Part shown: positions 42,489 to 51,589 of the stretch, piece by piece
Layout: each line of letters starts with the position of its first letter
Numbering within the stretch: the first letter of the stretch is position 1
NCBI GenBank assembly: GCA_016783905.1
Contig: JADHVQ010000006.1
Location: forward strand, 1 to 52,540
DNA: 52,540 nucleotides
DNA from: Bacteroidales bacterium
GTDB lineage: Bacteria; Bacteroidota; Bacteroidia; Bacteroidales; FEN-979
Direction: 5' to 3'
Notes under the pieces: model-generated
What the model was told of the DNA's origin: nothing
Seen by the model: the letters and a program-made list of their open reading frames with translations, nothing else
Database searches by the model: none
Translations under genes and position numbers: made by a program

Positions 42489-45320
42489 CTATTTTTTTAC
42501 CACTGCTTCTGGCATCAGGACCACCCTGACATAGTGATCGGGCTTGAAAAAGCCATTGGCTGCGGTTTTCAGCTCCTCAACGGTTACCGCGCTGACCCGT
42601 TCCTTAAAATTCAATACCTTGACCGGATCTTCTCCCTGAAAATAGATCGACTCAATTTTACTGATCCAGAAGTTGTTCTTCTCCAGGTCGGTCTCCCTGC
42701 CACGAATCAAAGCCTTCTTTGCTTTGGTGAGGTCTTCCTCCGTAGGTCCTTTTTTCAGGATCTTCTTCACCTCTCCAAATGCAGCTTTGGTCAGCTTATC
42801 AGTTGTTTTCGGTGAACATCCGAAGAGGACCCCGAGAAAGAACTCCGGCTTCGGGTATTTGTCAAAATTCAACATGATCTGGGGGGAATAGACCCCGCTC
42901 AGCTTCTCCCGGATCACCTCAATCAGCTTGATCTGAAGGATCTCTTTCAACATATTCAAATAGAGAATGTTTTCCTCGTTCCATTCAAACGGCTCCGACA
43001 GCACAATCCCTACCATACTCTGCGGGTCGGTCCCTTTGTAGAAGGTGATATCTGTAATCCCGGAAGCAAAAACCGGGGACTTGTCCAGCCAGGTCTCTTC
43101 CCTGCCGATGGAAGGTAAGCTGCCAAAATATTTCTCAATCATAGGAGTTATGGAGTCGGCGTCAAAATTCCCAACCAGGATGAAGGTGAAGTCGGATGCA
43201 TCCTTGAAACGGTCCGTGTAGATCCGGTAAACCTCATCGAGCTGAATGTTTTTCAACTGCTCCCCGGATGGGAAGATGACGATGCGTTGTGACCCGGGAA
43301 ATGCTGTTTTGAACAGGGTATCGTAGAACGCCATGATGGGATTTCCCTTCATGAACTTCATCTGGTTCTCCATCTGGGAGATAAATGCGCCAAATGCCGT
43401 TGTATCCTTCCGGGGTGCATCAAAATAGAGGTAGACAAGCTCCATCAGTGTCTCCAGGTCTTTAGGGGTTGTACTTCCATTGAATCCCTCCTTCACATCG
43501 CTGATGTATGGAGAGATGGATAGGTTCTTTCCTTTCAGTTTCTTTTGAAGTTCAATGTTATCGAACTCACCGGCGCCACTCTGATCAATGATTGAGGCAG
43601 CAAAATTGGCAGAAAGGAACAGATCGTCCGCGTACAGGGAGTTACCACCCGGGCTGAATGCCGATACCATGATCTCATCGTTCTTGAAACTAGTAGGCTT
43701 CAGGATGACATTGATTCCATTGGAGAGTTTGAATTCCGTGAATTCAAGTTCTGCGTTGTGACTCTTCTCTTTAATGATTGCGCCAATAAGATCGCCCGGA
43801 ACCAGTGGAGCCTCCCGGTAGGTATCAATATATGCTTCCAGTTCTTCTATTCTGGAGTTTTCAATCACGGCCAGGAGCTCTTCGGTGGTGGGGATCTTCA
43901 ATCCCTCTTTTTCCGGGCCCATGATCACCATAGCCAGATTTTCATCTGTAATCCATTGTTTTGCCAGGTTGTTTACCTCATCCAGGTTGATCTCCGGAAG
44001 GATCTTTGACAGGTATTTAAACTCATTCTGTATCCCAGGGATGGGAGAACCTTCCAGGTAATTCTTCACGTATTCTCCGGCAAGAGTGGCCGATTCGGTT
44101 TTATCGAACTCTTTTGCAGCTTTTTCATACCGGCTCAACATATCCTCTTTCTGCCGTTCGAACTCGGTAGATGTAAAACCGAATTGCCTGACCCGCTGGT
44201 TTTCAGCCAGAATAACGGCAAGGGTCTGCTCACTCTGGTTCTCTTTTGGCATGGCCGTGAGGAGATAGGCATCTTTAGTCCGTGCCAGGAACCGGCCGTA
44301 ACTGGCACTGGCAAACACAAAGGGACATTGTGACTTTTGGGACAACTCGGAGAGGCGCTGGTTCAGCATGCCCGTATAGAGGTCTCCGGTGACCTTCACT
44401 TTATAATCCCCCAGGGTTTTTACGTTCGATTCCGGATGTTTCCAGAACATCAGGAGGATGTTTTGCATGGCCTCTTTGTCGGTGGTGATTGCAATCAACG
44501 GCTCTTCATTTCCCGGGAGATCATATTCCAACCTCTCCCTTGGTTGAGCAGGATTCTTCAGGTTGGAGAAATGGTCCCTGATCTGTGTTTCTGCCCAGCC
44601 GGGATCAACATCCCCCACTACAACGACGGCCTGCAGATCAGGCCGGTACCAGTCGCGGTAGAAACTCCGGAGGGTTTCATGCTTAAAGTTCTCGAGAATT
44701 TCAATCTTTCCTATCGGAACTCGTTCGGCATACCGTGAGCCTTTCAGGATCACCGGCAGGAATTTTTTCATCATCCTGTCCTGAGCTCCTAACCCGAGTC
44801 TCCACTCTTCCACAATCACACCCCGCTCCTTGTCGATCTCTTTCCCATCGAAAGTGACGTTGTGTGCCCAATCTTCGAGCACCTGGAAACCTTTTTCTAC
44901 CAGCCCCGGTTCATCGGTGGGAAGCTGAAGCATGTAGACAGTCTGATCAAAGCCGGTATAGGCATTGATATCTGCTCCGAATTTTACACCGGTCTTCTGC
45001 AAAAAGTTGATGAGCTCATTTTTGGGGAAGGTCTTGGTCCCGTTGAAACACATATGCTCGGTGAAATGAGCAAGGCCTAGCTGGTCGTCGTTCTCCAGGA
45101 TAGATCCTGCATTTACGGCCATTCGTAACTCAACCCGTTTTTCCGGTTTCTTGTTCTGCCGGATGTAATAGACCAATCCATTTTCGAGCTGTCCCATTCT
45201 AACATTTGGATCCACAGGCAGGGGATAGGAGTAGTCGATTACAGTGGTCTGGGTATAGCCCCATCCTGCCGGCCACATCACCAGTAGCGGCAGAAACATT
45301 GAATAAAGGAACCGTTTCAT
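42489..45320 (-). CDS. M16 family zinc metallopeptidase (two-domain, PqqL-like)
   Basis: The 943-residue protein has a signal peptide (about 1-23) and two tandem M16 halves. The first half holds the inverted zinc motif H85-F-T-E88-H89 and a downstream glutamate region E-R-G-V-I-V-E-E-W; the second half is non-catalytic and clamps the substrate. Such proteases degrade peptides in the periplasm or at the outer membrane. The length fits the family. Confidence 0.93.
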   Translation of the reverse strand: MKRFLYSMFLPLLVMWPAGWGYTQTTVIDYSYPLPVDPNVRMGQLENGLVYYIRQNKKPEKRVELRMAVNAGSILENDDQLGLAHFTEHMCFNGTKTFPKNELINFLQKTGVKFGADINAYTGFDQTVYMLQLPTDEPGLVEKGFQVLEDWAHNVTFDGKEIDKERGVIVEEWRLGLGAQDRMMKKFLPVILKGSRYAERVPIGKIEILENFKHETLRSFYRDWYRPDLQAVVVVGDVDPGWAETQIRDHFSNLKNPAQPRERLEYDLPGNEEPLIAITTDKEAMQNILLMFWKHPESNVKTLGDYKVKVTGDLYTGMLNQRLSELSQKSQCPFVFASASYGRFLARTKDAYLLTAMPKENQSEQTLAVILAENQRVRQFGFTSTEFERQKEDMLSRYEKAAKEFDKTESATLAGEYVKNYLEGSPIPGIQNEFKYLSKILPEINLDEVNNLAKQWITDENLAMVIMGPEKEGLKIPTTEELLAVIENSRIEELEAYIDTYREAPLVPGDLIGAIIKEKSHNAELEFTEFKLSNGINVILKPTSFKNDEIMVSAFSPGGNSLYADDLFLSANFAASIIDQSGAGEFDNIELQKKLKGKNLSISPYISDVKEGFNGSTTPKDLETLMELVYLYFDAPRKDTTAFGAFISQMENQMKFMKGNPIMAFYDTLFKTAFPGSQRIVIFPSGEQLKNIQLDEVYRIYTDRFKDASDFTFILVGNFDADSITPMIEKYFGSLPSIGREETWLDKSPVFASGITDITFYKGTDPQSMVGIVLSEPFEWNEENILYLNMLKEILQIKLIEVIREKLSGVYSPQIMLNFDKYPKPEFFLGVLFGCSPKTTDKLTKAAFGEVKKILKKGPTEEDLTKAKKALIRGRETDLEKNNFWISKIESIYFQGEDPVKVLNFKERVSAVTVEELKTAANGFFKPDHYVRVVLMPEAVVKK

Positions 45321-45402
45321 ATGAAGAGGTTAAGAAGTGGCTTCGGAATATTATGCAAGATTATTAAATTTTAGTCACTCCCCCAAGAAAATTAGCTCAA
45401 TA

Positions 45403-47817
45403 TCAGAGTTTCAGCGTGATCCCGACCATGTAGTTGATCAGTGCCTGGGGGAAATAACCGTTGACCTCGTATTGCCTGCCGTCAAGGTTGTAGCGGTAGA
45501 TCCAGGCGTTGGTCTCATACCGCTGACTGAACAGGTTGTTGATCATCAGGTTGATCCCGATCTCGGAAAATGGTTTTAGCTTGAAGTGGTAACCGAGTAC
45601 CAGGTTATTCACAAAGTAGGAATGAAGTGACCTGTCATCATTGGCAGTGTTGTCGATATACTGTTTCCCGATGTACCTGGAGTGGAGTGAGGCGGTCAAT
45701 CCTTTCACTGGTTTGTAGGTGAGGATACTGCCTACGATCACATTGGGTGAGAAGGAGAGATCGGTTTTTCCGAGAAAAGTGGCTGTTTGACCGGTGAAAC
45801 TCCATGTGGAGTCGTAATCGTCAACATATTCAGTGAAATTTTTGATCTTGTTCAGGCTGAATGTTCCGGTGATATTCCACTGAATCTTTTTCCAGAGAAT
45901 GACACCGGCCGTAATCTCAATCCCGGTCCGGTAGCTGTGGGGGACGTTACCCATGATGGCCTCCCCCACGTTGTTGATTTCGCCGGTTAGCACCAGCTGA
46001 TCCCGGTAATCCATGTAATAGAGGTTGATCCCGGTCCTCCAGGCCGAACACTTGTATGAGGCTCCAAGCTCATAATCATACAGCCGTTCGGATTTAGGGA
46101 TCCGGTTGGTATCGGCATCCCTGTAGTTGTTCCGGCTGGGCTCCCGGTTCCCCACGCTGAAGGAGAAATAGCCATTCAGCTGATCGCTGAAGTCGTAAAA
46201 GATCCCCGCTTTTGGATTGAAGAAATGAAAGAGATGCGACTGATTCAGACGGCGCAGGTCATCCAGGGTCCCGTCCATCCGGTATCCGACATACCGGTAC
46301 TGGAGATCGGCAAACAGGGTCAGTGTTTTCATCACCTGCCAGGTCGCCTTTGCGAAGATGTTGATATCGTTTTTCAATCCGGTATTCTCATACCAGTTCC
46401 GCTCGTTATCACCATTTGATGCATACTGCGCCCAGATGACCTTCCCGAAGTGCTTGCCATAATACTGGGTGATGCCTCCCCCGACGATCAGCCGGAGCTG
46501 GTCGGGGATCACATAGTTGGTGGAGAAGGTGAGGCCATAGAAGCTGTTATCCAGCCATTTCTGGTTGACCAGGTTGGTTTCGGTGATGGTGTCGCCGCCG
46601 ATGATTACATCCTCCAGTCCGTATTCGGCAAACGATTCGTCCGGTTTATAACTCTCATAGTATCCCTTTCCTTTGGTCAGGAAGAGGGCGGCGTTGATGT
46701 TCCAGCGGGCGCCCAGCTTCTGAGAGAAGAGGAGCTGGTAGTGATCCTGCTGGTAATTATCGGTCTGGTTGTCGTAGTAGCAGATCTGGCCGGTGGAATC
46801 GGTGTACTCCCCGGCGGGATTGTAGGTCCGGTTGTTGCTGAGCGAATCCCGCGGTACCCCTTCCCACGCCTGGTAGGTCTTCTCATGGCCTGAGAAGGTG
46901 ACCAGCTTGAGGGTGGTGTTCTTCCCGTAATAACCTCCGCTGAGGTAAAACGACTTGAGTTTCGAGAAAGCCCGGTCGATGTAGCCGTCGGAGGAGATGT
47001 TGGAGAGGCGGCCATCGACAGCCAGTCCTGATTTCAAGATGCCTGTTCCGAATTTCAGGGTAGCCTTATACGAGTTGAATGAGCCGTAGGATGCCGCCAG
47101 TTCACCGTATGGATCCTGCTTCATCTCCGTGGTGAGGATGTTGATGGTGGCGCCGAACGCCCCGGCGCCATTGGTGGAGGTCCCTACCCCCCGCTGGATC
47201 TGGATATTCTCTGATGACGAGGCCAGATCGGGGAGGTCGACAAACCACACGCCCTGCGATTCAGCGTCGTTCAGGGGGATGCCGTTGATGGTGACATTGA
47301 TCCGGGTGAGATCGGTTCCGCGGATGTTCAACCCGGTATAGCCGATCCCGTTCCCGGCATCGGAGGTGACGATCACCGAAGGAGTCGACTGAATAATATA
47401 GGGTAAATCCCGGCCCAGGTTGGCCTCTTCAATCTCAATGCCAGTGAGTGTTGCGTGTGCAGTAGGATAGTTCTCGCCGGCCCGGGTTGCCACAATATTG
47501 ATCTCTTCTCCCAGGATGGCGCTCTCTTCCAGGGTAAAGTGGATCGTGGTATCAGCAGTAATCCGGCAGGTGATGGTAAGCGGTTTGAATCCCACAAATG
47601 AGCAGATAAATGAATAGGTCCCTTTCCGCAGGCCGGTAAGCTCATAGCCCCCTGCGGCATCTGAAACGGCGGTATAAAACGTATTGGCCACCCGGATATG
47701 TGCTCCCGGCAATGGATTTCCGTTGTGCCGTTCCGTAACCTGACCACCAATGGTAATTTGTGCCTGGGTATTGATAAACATCATCAGAGATCCCAGAATC
47801 AGTAACATTTTTTTCAT
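45403..47817 (-). CDS. TonB-dependent outer membrane receptor, probably for thiamine
   Basis: This 804-residue receptor has a signal peptide, an N-terminal carboxypeptidase-regulatory-like domain (about 25-105), a plug (Y-T-G-L-N-I-R-G-T-D, A-G-A-F-G-A-T-I-N-I-L) and a 22-strand type barrel that ends in a C-terminal aromatic-hydrophobic strand. A TPP riboswitch lies in its leader 75 bases upstream, so it is repressed by thiamine diphosphate. Import of thiamine or a precursor is therefore the most likely role. No thiamine synthesis genes are nearby. Confidence 0.9.
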   Translation of the reverse strand: MKKMLLILGSLMMFINTQAQITIGGQVTERHNGNPLPGAHIRVANTFYTAVSDAAGGYELTGLRKGTYSFICSFVGFKPLTITCRITADTTIHFTLEESAILGEEINIVATRAGENYPTAHATLTGIEIEEANLGRDLPYIIQSTPSVIVTSDAGNGIGYTGLNIRGTDLTRINVTINGIPLNDAESQGVWFVDLPDLASSSENIQIQRGVGTSTNGAGAFGATINILTTEMKQDPYGELAASYGSFNSYKATLKFGTGILKSGLAVDGRLSNISSDGYIDRAFSKLKSFYLSGGYYGKNTTLKLVTFSGHEKTYQAWEGVPRDSLSNNRTYNPAGEYTDSTGQICYYDNQTDNYQQDHYQLLFSQKLGARWNINAALFLTKGKGYYESYKPDESFAEYGLEDVIIGGDTITETNLVNQKWLDNSFYGLTFSTNYVIPDQLRLIVGGGITQYYGKHFGKVIWAQYASNGDNERNWYENTGLKNDINIFAKATWQVMKTLTLFADLQYRYVGYRMDGTLDDLRRLNQSHLFHFFNPKAGIFYDFSDQLNGYFSFSVGNREPSRNNYRDADTNRIPKSERLYDYELGASYKCSAWRTGINLYYMDYRDQLVLTGEINNVGEAIMGNVPHSYRTGIEITAGVILWKKIQWNITGTFSLNKIKNFTEYVDDYDSTWSFTGQTATFLGKTDLSFSPNVIVGSILTYKPVKGLTASLHSRYIGKQYIDNTANDDRSLHSYFVNNLVLGYHFKLKPFSEIGINLMINNLFSQRYETNAWIYRYNLDGRQYEVNGYFPQALINYMVGITLKL

Positions 47818-47891
47818 AATTGATACAGTTTACTAGGTGAAACAATGAACGATAAACCGATCAATTGAGGTGAACGCTTGGAATGTGAAAT

Positions 47892-47967
47892 CAGTCTCCC
47901 TACGCCGGCATTACCCGGATCAGGTTCGAAGAGTATAATCTCAGCCCTTGTGTTTAGGCACCCCTAA
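47892..47967 (-). promoter_or_regulatory. TPP (THI-box) riboswitch
   Basis: Read on the minus strand it shows the conserved THI elements in order: GGGGTGCC, GGCTGAGA, then CCTGATCCGGGTAATGCC and GGCGTAGGGA. It binds thiamine diphosphate and controls the TonB receptor that follows. Confidence 0.95.
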
Positions 47968-47979
47968 TTGATAGTAAGG

Positions 47980-47987
47980 CAAAGATA
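47980..47987 (-). promoter_or_regulatory. Predicted -7 promoter of the riboswitch-receptor transcript
   Basis: TATCTTTG on the minus strand lies 13 bases before the first conserved base of the riboswitch. Confidence 0.5.
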
Positions 47988-47994
47988 CGAAAAT

Positions 47995-48042
47995 ATTGCG
48001 CAAGATTGCACAGCATTGCACAACATTGCACAAGATTGCCAT
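47995..48042. repeat. ATTGCACA-type intergenic repeat, copy 3
   Basis: Five imperfect ATTGCACA(A/G)(C/G) words lie in the divergent gap between the receptor and aroQ, ending ATTGCCATATATTTG. The array borders the aroQ -7 element. Confidence 0.75.
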
Positions 48043-48049
48043 ATATTTG
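48042..48049 (+). promoter_or_regulatory. Predicted -7 promoter element of aroQ
   Basis: TATATTTG matches TAnnTTTG and lies 15 bases before the aroQ ATG. It is formed at the edge of the ATTGCACA repeat. Confidence 0.45.
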
Positions 48050-48064
48050 TATGATATTTCCAGT

Positions 48065-48490
48065 ATGAAACTCATCATCATCAACGGGCCGAACCTGAAC
48101 CTGCTCGGGCAGAGGGAACCCGCTATCTATGGGAGTGAGAGTTTTGAGGCCTACCTAAAGAAGCTGAGAAAAGAGTATCCTCACCTGACCATCGAATATT
48201 TTCAGTCCAATGTAGAAGGGGAGATCATCAACGCACTACAGAAGGTCGGTTTCTTATACGATGGCATCATCCTCAACGCAGGTGGATACACACATACATC
48301 AGTCGCTATAGCGGATGCGATTAAGTCGATTCATACGCCGGTGATTGAGGTACATATTTCCAATATTTTCTCCAGGGAGACTTTCCGTCATATCTCCATG
48401 CTCTCCCCATTTGCCAAAGGCATTATTACGGGATTCGGATTGGATTCTTACAGACTGGCAGTGGAGAGCTTTCTTCGAAGCACCAAATAA
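48065..48490 (+). CDS. aroQ: Type II 3-dehydroquinate dehydratase
   Basis: AroQ converts 3-dehydroquinate to 3-dehydroshikimate in aromatic amino acid synthesis. ATG 48065 gives a 141-residue protein beginning M-K-L-I-I-I-N-G-P-N-L-N-L-L-G-Q-R-E-P with the catalytic Tyr in A-I-Y-G. It also has N-A-G-G-Y-T-H-T-S-V-A and E-V-H-I-S-N. An ATG at 47996 would add residues encoded by the ATTGCACA repeat and is rejected. Confidence 0.95.
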   Translation: MKLIIINGPNLNLLGQREPAIYGSESFEAYLKKLRKEYPHLTIEYFQSNVEGEIINALQKVGFLYDGIILNAGGYTHTSVAIADAIKSIHTPVIEVHISNIFSRETFRHISMLSPFAKGIITGFGLDSYRLAVESFLRSTK

Positions 48491-48513
48491 TTTGTAATTT
48501 GATTATTGGAATT

Positions 48514-49539
48514 TTACTTGGTAAAGAATTTCTCCGGATCAAGTTGCGTGAAGTGTTTCTTCCCACGCAGGTAGTACTCCGCCACAATGTTCCGTTTGTA
48601 CATCATCTTCATGCTGCCATGCCGGAGGTTTCTTCTTTTTTGACGTAACGAAGGCAATGCCTGGTAGAATCTGATGTGGGCGCGGGCCACCGCCCAGAAA
48701 TCCTTGAATCCTGCCTGGAACAGGAATTTATAGGCAGCCACTATATCCAGGATAAGTCTGACGGCAAAGACTTTGAAGAGGTAGTTTGAAGGGAGGTTTT
48801 TATACAGAAGCATGAGGTTATTGCGGAAGTTCAGATAGGTCTTCCGTCCGGAAGTTTTGGGAAGAGTTCCTCCTCCGATATGATATACTGTTGAGTTGGG
48901 GCAATACATCACCCTGTATCCGTAATTGTGGAGTCTCCAGCAAAAGTCGATCTCTTCCATGTGTGCAAAGAAATCCTCATCGAGTCCTCCCAATGTGTGG
49001 AAGAGTTCACTTCTCACAAAGAGACAGGCTCCTGTAGCCCAGGAGATCTCCACCTCATCATCATACTGACCATTATCCTTCTCGATGGTTAGAAACATCC
49101 TGCCGCGGCAAAAGGGATATCCGTATTCATCCATGTAACCCCCTGCAGCTCCGGCATATTCAAATTCGTCTCGCTGGTGGTATGAACGGATCTTAGGTTG
49201 ACAAGCCCCGATCCGGGCATCGCTCTCCATGAGAGAGATCACCGGGGGGATCCAGTTGGGTGTGACTTCGATATCGGAGTTCAGCAACACATAATAGTCG
49301 GCCTTCACCTGCTGGAGAGCTAGGTTGTAGCCAAGGGCGAATCCTTCATTCTTCGGATTCCGGATGATCCGTATCTGTGGGTAATGTTGTTGAATAAATG
49401 AAACGGAATCGTCGGTAGAGGCATTGTCTGCCACGATGATCTCAACATCGGCACCTGAATATTCAATCAACACAGGAAGGAACTGCTCCAGGTATGTTTT
49501 CCCGTTCCAGTTGAGAATGACGACAGCTACAGTGGCCAT
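48514..49539 (-). CDS. Glycosyltransferase family 2
   Basis: This 341-residue GT2 enzyme starts A-V-V-I-L-N-W-N-G-K and has N-S-D-I-E-V-T-P (DXD-type metal site), A-H-M-E-E-I-D-F-C-W-R, and a C-terminal helical part without long membrane spans. It resembles rhamnosyl- or other deoxyhexosyltransferases of surface polysaccharide synthesis. The donor and acceptor are unknown. No capsule cluster surrounds it. Confidence 0.9.
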   Translation of the reverse strand: MATVAVVILNWNGKTYLEQFLPVLIEYSGADVEIIVADNASTDDSVSFIQQHYPQIRIIRNPKNEGFALGYNLALQQVKADYYVLLNSDIEVTPNWIPPVISLMESDARIGACQPKIRSYHQRDEFEYAGAAGGYMDEYGYPFCRGRMFLTIEKDNGQYDDEVEISWATGACLFVRSELFHTLGGLDEDFFAHMEEIDFCWRLHNYGYRVMYCPNSTVYHIGGGTLPKTSGRKTYLNFRNNLMLLYKNLPSNYLFKVFAVRLILDIVAAYKFLFQAGFKDFWAVARAHIRFYQALPSLRQKRRNLRHGSMKMMYKRNIVAEYYLRGKKHFTQLDPEKFFTK

Positions 49540-49540
49540 T

Positions 49541-49572
49541 TACGATTGATTCGATTTTCGATTTTCGATTTA
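49541..49572. repeat. GATTTTC-type tandem words
   Basis: Three imperfect copies of TTCGATTT/TTCGATTTTC lie upstream of the glycosyltransferase gene. Confidence 0.6.
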
Positions 49573-49592
49573 GATCCAAGATCCGGCATCAT

Positions 49593-49624
49593 CGTCATTG
49601 CGAGGAGCGTAGCGACGAAGCAAC
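49593..49624. repeat. CGTCATTGCGAGG dispersed palindromic repeat
   Basis: The segment CGTCATTGCGAGGAGCG followed by TAGCGACGAAGCAAC resembles a dispersed REP-like word seen between genes in many bacteria. One copy was found in the window. Confidence 0.55.
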
Positions 49625-49674
49625 AGCATACAGCAAAGATACCGTTTTCTGCATTCAATTCGAAAATCATAATT

Positions 49675-49741
49675 ACCCCTTCCCCAGCCCCTCCCCAACA
49701 AGGGAGGGGAGATTGAAGTCCCCTTTAGGGGATTTAGGGGT
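49675..49741 (-). repeat. CCCCTAAATCCCCTAAAGGGG dispersed repeat, full copy
   Basis: On the minus strand it reads CCCCTAAATCCCC, then TAAAGGGGACTTCAA, then CCCTCCCTTGTTGGGGAGGG. It contains two internal palindromes (CCCCTAAAGGGG and the TTGTTGGGGAGG part). A shortened copy lies at 36321-36350. The whole gap 49540-49764 is composed of repeats. Confidence 0.75.
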
Positions 49742-49764
49742 TCATTCGAAATTCGAATCATTCG

Positions 49765-51228
49765 TCAATTGGGAAGTGTCCAGTAGTCATCCTGCATATC
49801 TCCCCACGAGTTGATCACCTGTGTGTCGGTGATGTCGATGGTCTGATAGATCCGGCTCCGGAGATCAACCTGCCACCTGGTGTTATGGATCTCCCCGATG
49901 GCATCAGAGTGAAGCAGGAAGAAGTCGCTGGTCACCATATCCGGTGAATAGAAGACAAACTTCCGATTGCTCTGGTTGCCCAGGGTGTAGTATTGCCAGA
50001 TCTCATAGGGATAGTTACTGGGTTCGTTGTACCGCTCGGCCCGCACATTGGGAGCTCCGTATTGCAGGAAAACCCGGCCCCGGTCCGTCTGGTAACCTTT
50101 TTTTACGGGAGTTCCGAAGTTATGCTGCGCCACTTCTACCATGTATTTATAGGCCTCCCATGCTTTTTCAGGATCTTCCGCGTTCCGGCGCTGCCAGAAA
50201 CCCAGGAAGTATTGTTGCAGGGTGGCCAGGTCAGCTGTTCTCAGATTCCCTTTCAGGAAGTTCTTCTCCAGTGCTGAAGAGACGGGATAGGTGGAACTGA
50301 CAAACTCCCTCAGCGTATCGATGTTGGTATACTTCTCTACAAAGGAGTTGACGGGATTGGCCAGGGAAAGATCGTCGATGGTTAATCTGGCATAGGGATT
50401 ACTTCGTTGGAAGAAGAGCTTCCGGGAGGCGATCACTTGATTCTGCTGATCTCTGGCTTCAACAACAAGGTGATAGTTGCCGGTAGGAAGGTTGATGATG
50501 TTCAGGTCAGCCAGGACCACTGTAACCTCTTTGGCAGTCTCTTTTTTTACCTTGGCCAGATCTTTTACCCGTTGTCCGTTTTCAAGGGTCTCCACGAAGT
50601 AGGTGAGCAGGTATTTTTCACCTTCACCAACCGTTTTTCCCATGTTATACAGTTCGCAATAAAAGATCAGTTTGCTGTCGCTTTGCGGATAAAAGCTGTA
50701 CACATAGGGGATCAGGTCGTATCCTGATTTGTTGATCTCACTGGCGTTGTCGCTGCGTGTATAACTCTTCACCAGTTCAATTCCTGAAATGGCCGGTTTG
50801 CCCACCGGGTATTTGACGGTAACCGTTTGACTATAGGGCGTAACTTCCGCTTTTTTATTCTGGTCGGATAGTTGAACTTCAAATTCATACGTACCGTTGG
50901 GAAGCAGGAACCGTTGCTGATCAATGAAATGGAAATCAATCTTATTCGTATCAGCTACAATCGGGCTTTTCAGTTCGTATTTTTTAAAGGCTTTGATCTC
51001 GTTGTCCAGTTTGAACGTCATGATGATGTTCACCGTTCCCTGGAATTTTCCGTCATTCAACCGGGTAAAGACAACGCTGTTAGCATCCACCGAGAGATAG
51101 GTTTCAATGTATGGGCCTTCGGGGGAGTTGAAGGTAGCGTAAGAGAGATAGGCCCACAGGTTTCCTCCCGTCACGGAGGCCATACCGCTCCATATCATCA
51201 GAAATATGATTATCAGATATTTTTTCAT
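49765..51228 (-). CDS. GWxTD-domain exported protein
   Basis: ATG 51228 gives a 487-residue protein with a clear signal peptide (M-K-K-Y-L-I-I-I-F-L-M-I-W-S-G-M); an ATG ten codons upstream is less likely. A beta-rich N-terminal half is followed by the GWxTD domain, recognised by K-G-Y-Q-T-D-R-G-R-V-F-L-Q-Y-G-A-P and Y-P-Y-E-I-W-Q-Y-Y. The family is frequent in Bacteroidota and has no proven function. A gap of 116 bases, with no further gene, separates it from tRNA-Ser. Confidence 0.88.
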   Translation of the reverse strand: MKKYLIIIFLMIWSGMASVTGGNLWAYLSYATFNSPEGPYIETYLSVDANSVVFTRLNDGKFQGTVNIIMTFKLDNEIKAFKKYELKSPIVADTNKIDFHFIDQQRFLLPNGTYEFEVQLSDQNKKAEVTPYSQTVTVKYPVGKPAISGIELVKSYTRSDNASEINKSGYDLIPYVYSFYPQSDSKLIFYCELYNMGKTVGEGEKYLLTYFVETLENGQRVKDLAKVKKETAKEVTVVLADLNIINLPTGNYHLVVEARDQQNQVIASRKLFFQRSNPYARLTIDDLSLANPVNSFVEKYTNIDTLREFVSSTYPVSSALEKNFLKGNLRTADLATLQQYFLGFWQRRNAEDPEKAWEAYKYMVEVAQHNFGTPVKKGYQTDRGRVFLQYGAPNVRAERYNEPSNYPYEIWQYYTLGNQSNRKFVFYSPDMVTSDFFLLHSDAIGEIHNTRWQVDLRSRIYQTIDITDTQVINSWGDMQDDYWTLPN

Positions 51229-51327
51229 GCGTTTATAATTTTTTAAAATACCGTACAAAGGTATTTTGAAACAACTAAAAAAAAAACAATAATGGACGAA
51301 TACTCATGATTTATGGATCAATGGATG

Positions 51328-51335
51328 TATTTTTG
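51328..51335 (+). promoter_or_regulatory. Predicted -7 promoter element of tRNA-Ser
   Basis: TATTTTTG matches TAnnTTTG and ends nine bases before the tRNA-Ser 5' end. Confidence 0.5.
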
Positions 51336-51344
51336 CAATTCCCC

Positions 51345-51433
51345 GGAGAGATGCCAGAGCGGTCGAATGGGGCGGTCTCGAAAACCGTTGTCCGCCTTGC
51401 GGTGGACCCAGGGTTCGAATCCCTGTCTCTCCG
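51345..51433 (+). tRNA. tRNA-Ser (anticodon CGA)
   Basis: Class II cloverleaf: acceptor GGAGAGA pairs with TCTCTCC, anticodon stem GCGGT/ACCGT with loop CTCGAAA, a long variable arm (TGTCCGCC ... GGTGGACC) and T-loop GTTCGAATC. CCA is not encoded. The discriminator is G, as expected for Ser. Confidence 0.95.
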
Positions 51434-51457
51434 CTGAGTAGTAAAGCAAAAAAACGT

Positions 51458-51498
51458 AAACCACTGAAAATCTGCACTTTCAGTGGTTTTCTTTTTTT
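51458..51498 (+). terminator. Intrinsic terminator after tRNA-Ser
   Basis: Perfect 12-base arms AAACCACTGAAA (51458-51469) and TTTCAGTGGTTT (51478-51489) surround an 8-base loop. The T-rich run TCTTTTTTTC follows. Confidence 0.85.
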
Positions 51499-51534
51499 CT
51501 GAAAACGCTAAAAAACGCAGCAAAAAGCACTATT

Positions 51535-51577
51535 GAGGTGGACTAGGAGGTGGACTAAATCGAAAAATGCTTAGTCC
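51535..51577. repeat. GAGGTGGACTA direct repeat with inverted TTAGTCC
   Basis: The 11-mer GAGGTGGACTA occurs at 51535-51545 and 51547-51557. GGACTAA (51552-51558) has a perfect inverted partner TTAGTCC at 51571-51577. The group lies about 100 bases after tRNA-Ser. Confidence 0.7.
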
Positions 51578-51589
51578 ATTCAATCGTGC

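Noticed and set aside
47996-48064. Upstream start for aroQ at 47996
   Set aside because: The added residues are encoded by the ATTGCACA repeat and lie mostly before the predicted promoter; the conserved AroQ start is at 48065.
49570-49761. A 63-codon open frame in the gap before the glycosyltransferase
   Set aside because: It lies wholly in dispersed repeats and has no protein-like features.
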